A DNA stretch of 23,680 nt, taken from a virus. Positions 21,316 through 23,680 of this stretch are shown here, one piece after another; within the stretch, counting starts at the first letter, position 1; each line of letters opens with the position of its first letter. The translations under genes and the position numbers were made by a program. The notes under the pieces are model-generated. The model was not told where the DNA came from and searched no databases. It was given only the letters and a program-made list of their open reading frames with translations. Where the stretch lies: IMG/VR virus record IMGVR_UViG_3300009034_000211, positions 1 through 23,680 of that record; one strand, given 5' to 3'.

Positions 21316-23680
21316 ATGACAACCATACAGATCCCAGATTTTGAATTTTCCGCTTTCTACTACGCGAAAATCCTTGATGCGCTGACCACCTATAAGAGAC
21401 AGAATTTACCGGAGCACACGGATGAGAGCGAGTACGATCCCTTCATGCAGTTCCTGCGCATGCAGGCTCTGGTCGGGCACATCAACAACTGCCTTCTGGA
21501 TCTGGTGGCCAATGAAGCCACGCTTCCAACCGCGCAGTTAACGGAAAGCGTGAGGAACATGCTCCGTCTCATCGACTACGAGCTGGCAACCGCGAGCCCG
21601 GCCTCAGCGGATATCGTCTACGAACTCAGCAAGGTCTTTACCTCCGCATACGAGTTGATTCCAGAGGGCGCACTCACTTCCACCGAGCGGGAGACCGGCG
21701 TTGATCCAGTGATCTTCGAGCGGCCCACGGCGGTGACAATCGACCGCACGGATCAATTCTCCTACGTATTCGGTCTGGAGGGATCGACGTACACGGACTA
21801 CACGGACAAGGCAAACTCACAGACGACACCAGCCGACGACTGGACACCGTGGACCGGTGCGGTGGCTACGAAGGACGCGATCTACTTCGGCCACAAGCAC
21901 ATCATGTGGGATAAGCTCGGGCTGTGGTTCACGACGCCCATGGCTGGCACGAAGCCAACCGGAACTATAAACTGCATTATCCAGAGTTGGATGGGCGATG
22001 GCGACTACTTCACGCTGGACGACGGCACGAACCCGGCTGTTAATTTCTGGTTCAATGTGACTGGCATTTACACACCTCCGGGCGGTTACAATTCGACGAA
22101 CATCGAGGTGGACATATCCGGTGATACCACTTCGAGCGAGGTTGCCACCACGGTCAGGACGGCAATCAACGGTGTTGGTGCCAGTCTACTCATTACAGCG
22201 AGCGGTTCCGGTAACGTGGTTACACTGACGCATGACAATTTCGGCACTGAGGGCAACAAGGCGGTCACCGAGAACGTGACTAATGTGAATTTTACAGTAG
22301 CGGGCATGTCCGGTGGTACCGATGGTATCAAGGGTATCTGGGAGTACTACGACGGGAACTTCGATAAAACGGAACCGACGGAAGTGAAGATCGATGTGCC
22401 ATCGGCGGGGAAGCTCCTTTTCGATCTTACCGACTATCTCGGCAGCGCTGTTAAGAGCGGAACGCAGATTCGTGTACGCTTGAATGTCTCAGCGGCATAC
22501 TCGGATGTTGAAAGTGCTTTCGGTATTCCTAGCGGTAGCGGTTTTTCTGTGGCGAAGAATTACTGCGTGGTAGATTCCTATCTCGGGCAGACAACGCCGA
22601 GCACTGTTACTTCTGACTACACAGTGGGAAGCGATTGGGAGGAGGTTCAGGATCTTGTTGACGGATCGGCGCTGCTCTCCCAGGACGGTAACGTCGAGTT
22701 CTCTCTCCCGCAGACGCTAACTCGCGATTGGAAAATCGGTACCGTGAACGGAGTCGATGCCCAATGGTTGCGCTATAGGGTAATAAGCGTGGACGCAGTT
22801 GTGGATCTCCCCACCTTCCAGTACGGCCGGCTTGACCAGGGCAAGCAGTACGCTCTGGCAACTTCTACCCAGGGCCGCACGCAGAGCGACGATCCTCTAG
22901 CGTCATCGGACGGGACAGCAGACCAGCGATTCGAGACCACGAGGGACAACTACATCTCGGGCACAATGGAGTTCGAGGTAGAAGGAGAGCTGTGGGCGGA
23001 GGTGGACAACTTCTTGTTCTCTGCTCCAACGGACAAACATTGCATCGTGGAAATCGGTGAAGATGATCGGGCTACGGTCGTGACCGGTGACGGAATCAAG
23101 GGCAAGATCCCACCCGTGGGCGTTGACAACGTTGCGGCTGACTATCGTTATGGTGCGGACCTCGATGGCAATGTCGGTGCGGATACGATCACCGTGGACA
23201 AAACTAGTCTCACGTACGTGAACAGGATCTGGAACCCGCGCCCCGCCTCTGGGTGGTCGAAGGCGGAAGGCGCGGACGAGGCGAGCCTGGAGCAGGCGAA
23301 GATCGCTGGACCGGCTACACTGAGGGTCAAGGACATCGCACTTGGGCCAAGTGACGTAGAGACCTTGGCGAAGAGCTACGTCGACGCGGCCGGGTCAAAG
23401 CCGTTCTCTCGCGCGAAAGCTATAGAAGAAGGTTTCGGACCGAAGACGATTGAGTTGGTTGTTGTCGCGAAGGGCGGCGCGCAGGCTACCGCTTCTCAGC
23501 TCGCGGAGATCGAAGAGCACTTCAACGGAGATCCCTATTCATATCCCGTGAAGGAAAAGCATCTTGTAGCGAACCAGGAAGTCACGGCCGTGAACTTCGT
23601 GCCGAAAACGATCGATATAACCGCTACCGTCTATGGTGAGGTCGCGGCTGCCGCTATCGAAGCGAGGCTGGCGACGGTGA
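21316..23680 (+). CDS. Baseplate J-like wedge protein with an inserted domain (3' partial)
   Basis: The frame opens at ATG 21316 (AAGGAGC upstream) and runs without a stop to the right edge, giving at least 788 residues. The start is MTTIQIPDFEFSAFYYAKIL. The C-terminal visible part (NRIWNPRPASGWSKAEGADE, RVKDIALGPSDVETLAKSY, FSRAKAIEEGFGPKTIELVV, then TVYGEV) is typical of gpJ/gp6-like baseplate wedge proteins, which form the ring that triggers contraction. The middle has extra beta domains (a jelly-roll-like region with GIWEYYDGNFDKTEPTEVK and WLRYRVISVDAVVDLPTFQY). Residues about 226-335 are the same module found in the connector, and they split that jelly-roll region. The protein is longer than plain J proteins because of these inserts. 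Confidence 0.82.
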   Translation, partial: MTTIQIPDFEFSAFYYAKILDALTTYKRQNLPEHTDESEYDPFMQFLRMQALVGHINNCLLDLVANEATLPTAQLTESVRNMLRLIDYELATASPASADIVYELSKVFTSAYELIPEGALTSTERETGVDPVIFERPTAVTIDRTDQFSYVFGLEGSTYTDYTDKANSQTTPADDWTPWTGAVATKDAIYFGHKHIMWDKLGLWFTTPMAGTKPTGTINCIIQSWMGDGDYFTLDDGTNPAVNFWFNVTGIYTPPGGYNSTNIEVDISGDTTSSEVATTVRTAINGVGASLLITASGSGNVVTLTHDNFGTEGNKAVTENVTNVNFTVAGMSGGTDGIKGIWEYYDGNFDKTEPTEVKIDVPSAGKLLFDLTDYLGSAVKSGTQIRVRLNVSAAYSDVESAFGIPSGSGFSVAKNYCVVDSYLGQTTPSTVTSDYTVGSDWEEVQDLVDGSALLSQDGNVEFSLPQTLTRDWKIGTVNGVDAQWLRYRVISVDAVVDLPTFQYGRLDQGKQYALATSTQGRTQSDDPLASSDGTADQRFETTRDNYISGTMEFEVEGELWAEVDNFLFSAPTDKHCIVEIGEDDRATVVTGDGIKGKIPPVGVDNVAADYRYGADLDGNVGADTITVDKTSLTYVNRIWNPRPASGWSKAEGADEASLEQAKIAGPATLRVKDIALGPSDVETLAKSYVDAAGSKPFSRAKAIEEGFGPKTIELVVVAKGGAQATASQLAEIEEHFNGDPYSYPVKEKHLVANQEVTAVNFVPKTIDITATVYGEVAAAAIEARLATV
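21991..22320 (+). repeat. Shared inserted domain, copy B (in the J-like protein)
   Basis: Residues 226-335 of the J-like protein: DDGTNPAVNFWFNVTGIYTP, then EVDVSGDTTSSEVATTVRTA and finally VAGMSGG. It is about 63% identical to copy A in the connector over 60 aligned residues. It divides IINCII-type strands (TINCIIQSW) from GIWEYYDG, so it appears nested inside another domain. Confidence 0.75.

Overview
The window is a 23.7 kb stretch of a tailed-phage or prophage genome with a contractile tail (myovirus-like). All credible genes lie on the + strand and are tightly packed: many stop and start codons overlap (ATGA), most starts have a good Shine-Dalgarno sequence, and the longest non-coding gap is about 90 bases. 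No host genes, tRNAs, integrase, terminase or portal are visible, so this is the interior of a late structural operon. It is moderately GC-rich by eye and uses the standard bacterial code; TGA ends at least 14 genes. I cannot name the host.

Head region (1-6045): a prohead protease of the XkdF type with an unusual N-terminal extension of two LigD phosphoesterase-like modules, a small YezD-like gene closed by a clear intrinsic terminator, a scaffold-like protein with internal repeats, the HK97-fold major capsid protein with a beta-rich insertion, and four small proteins of unknown function. Neck region (6046-10255): a connector, a GIY-YIG homing endonuclease gene, a small neck protein, a tail-completion protein and a composite 414-residue protein.

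Tail region (10270-17693): the tail sheath, interrupted by one in-frame TGA; a NUMOD3-type homing-endonuclease-like gene; a 239-residue structural protein; the tail tube; a zinc-ribbon tail assembly protein whose gene ends in a near-ideal -1 programmed frameshift signal leading into a small second frame; and the tape measure. Baseplate region (17696-23680): a tube/LysM-type protein, a LysM/tail-X-like gene with a frame disruption, a gpD/gp27-like hub, a gpV/gp5-like spike, a proline-rich repeat protein, a gp25-like wedge and a gpJ-like wedge that runs off the right edge.

The most interesting points are: (1) tandem LigD-phosphoesterase-like modules fused to a capsid protease, with a strong internal start that could also make the protease alone; (2) a slippery heptamer, 6-nt spacer and 12-bp hairpin for -1 frameshifting just before the tape measure; (3) a roughly 100-residue domain inserted into both the neck connector and the baseplate J-like protein at about 63% identity over its core, with a distant third copy in the tail; (4) a TGA splitting the sheath; (5) two NUMOD3-bearing selfish genes fitted into gene junctions; (6) a 34-residue proline-rich repeat protein in the spike-tip position.
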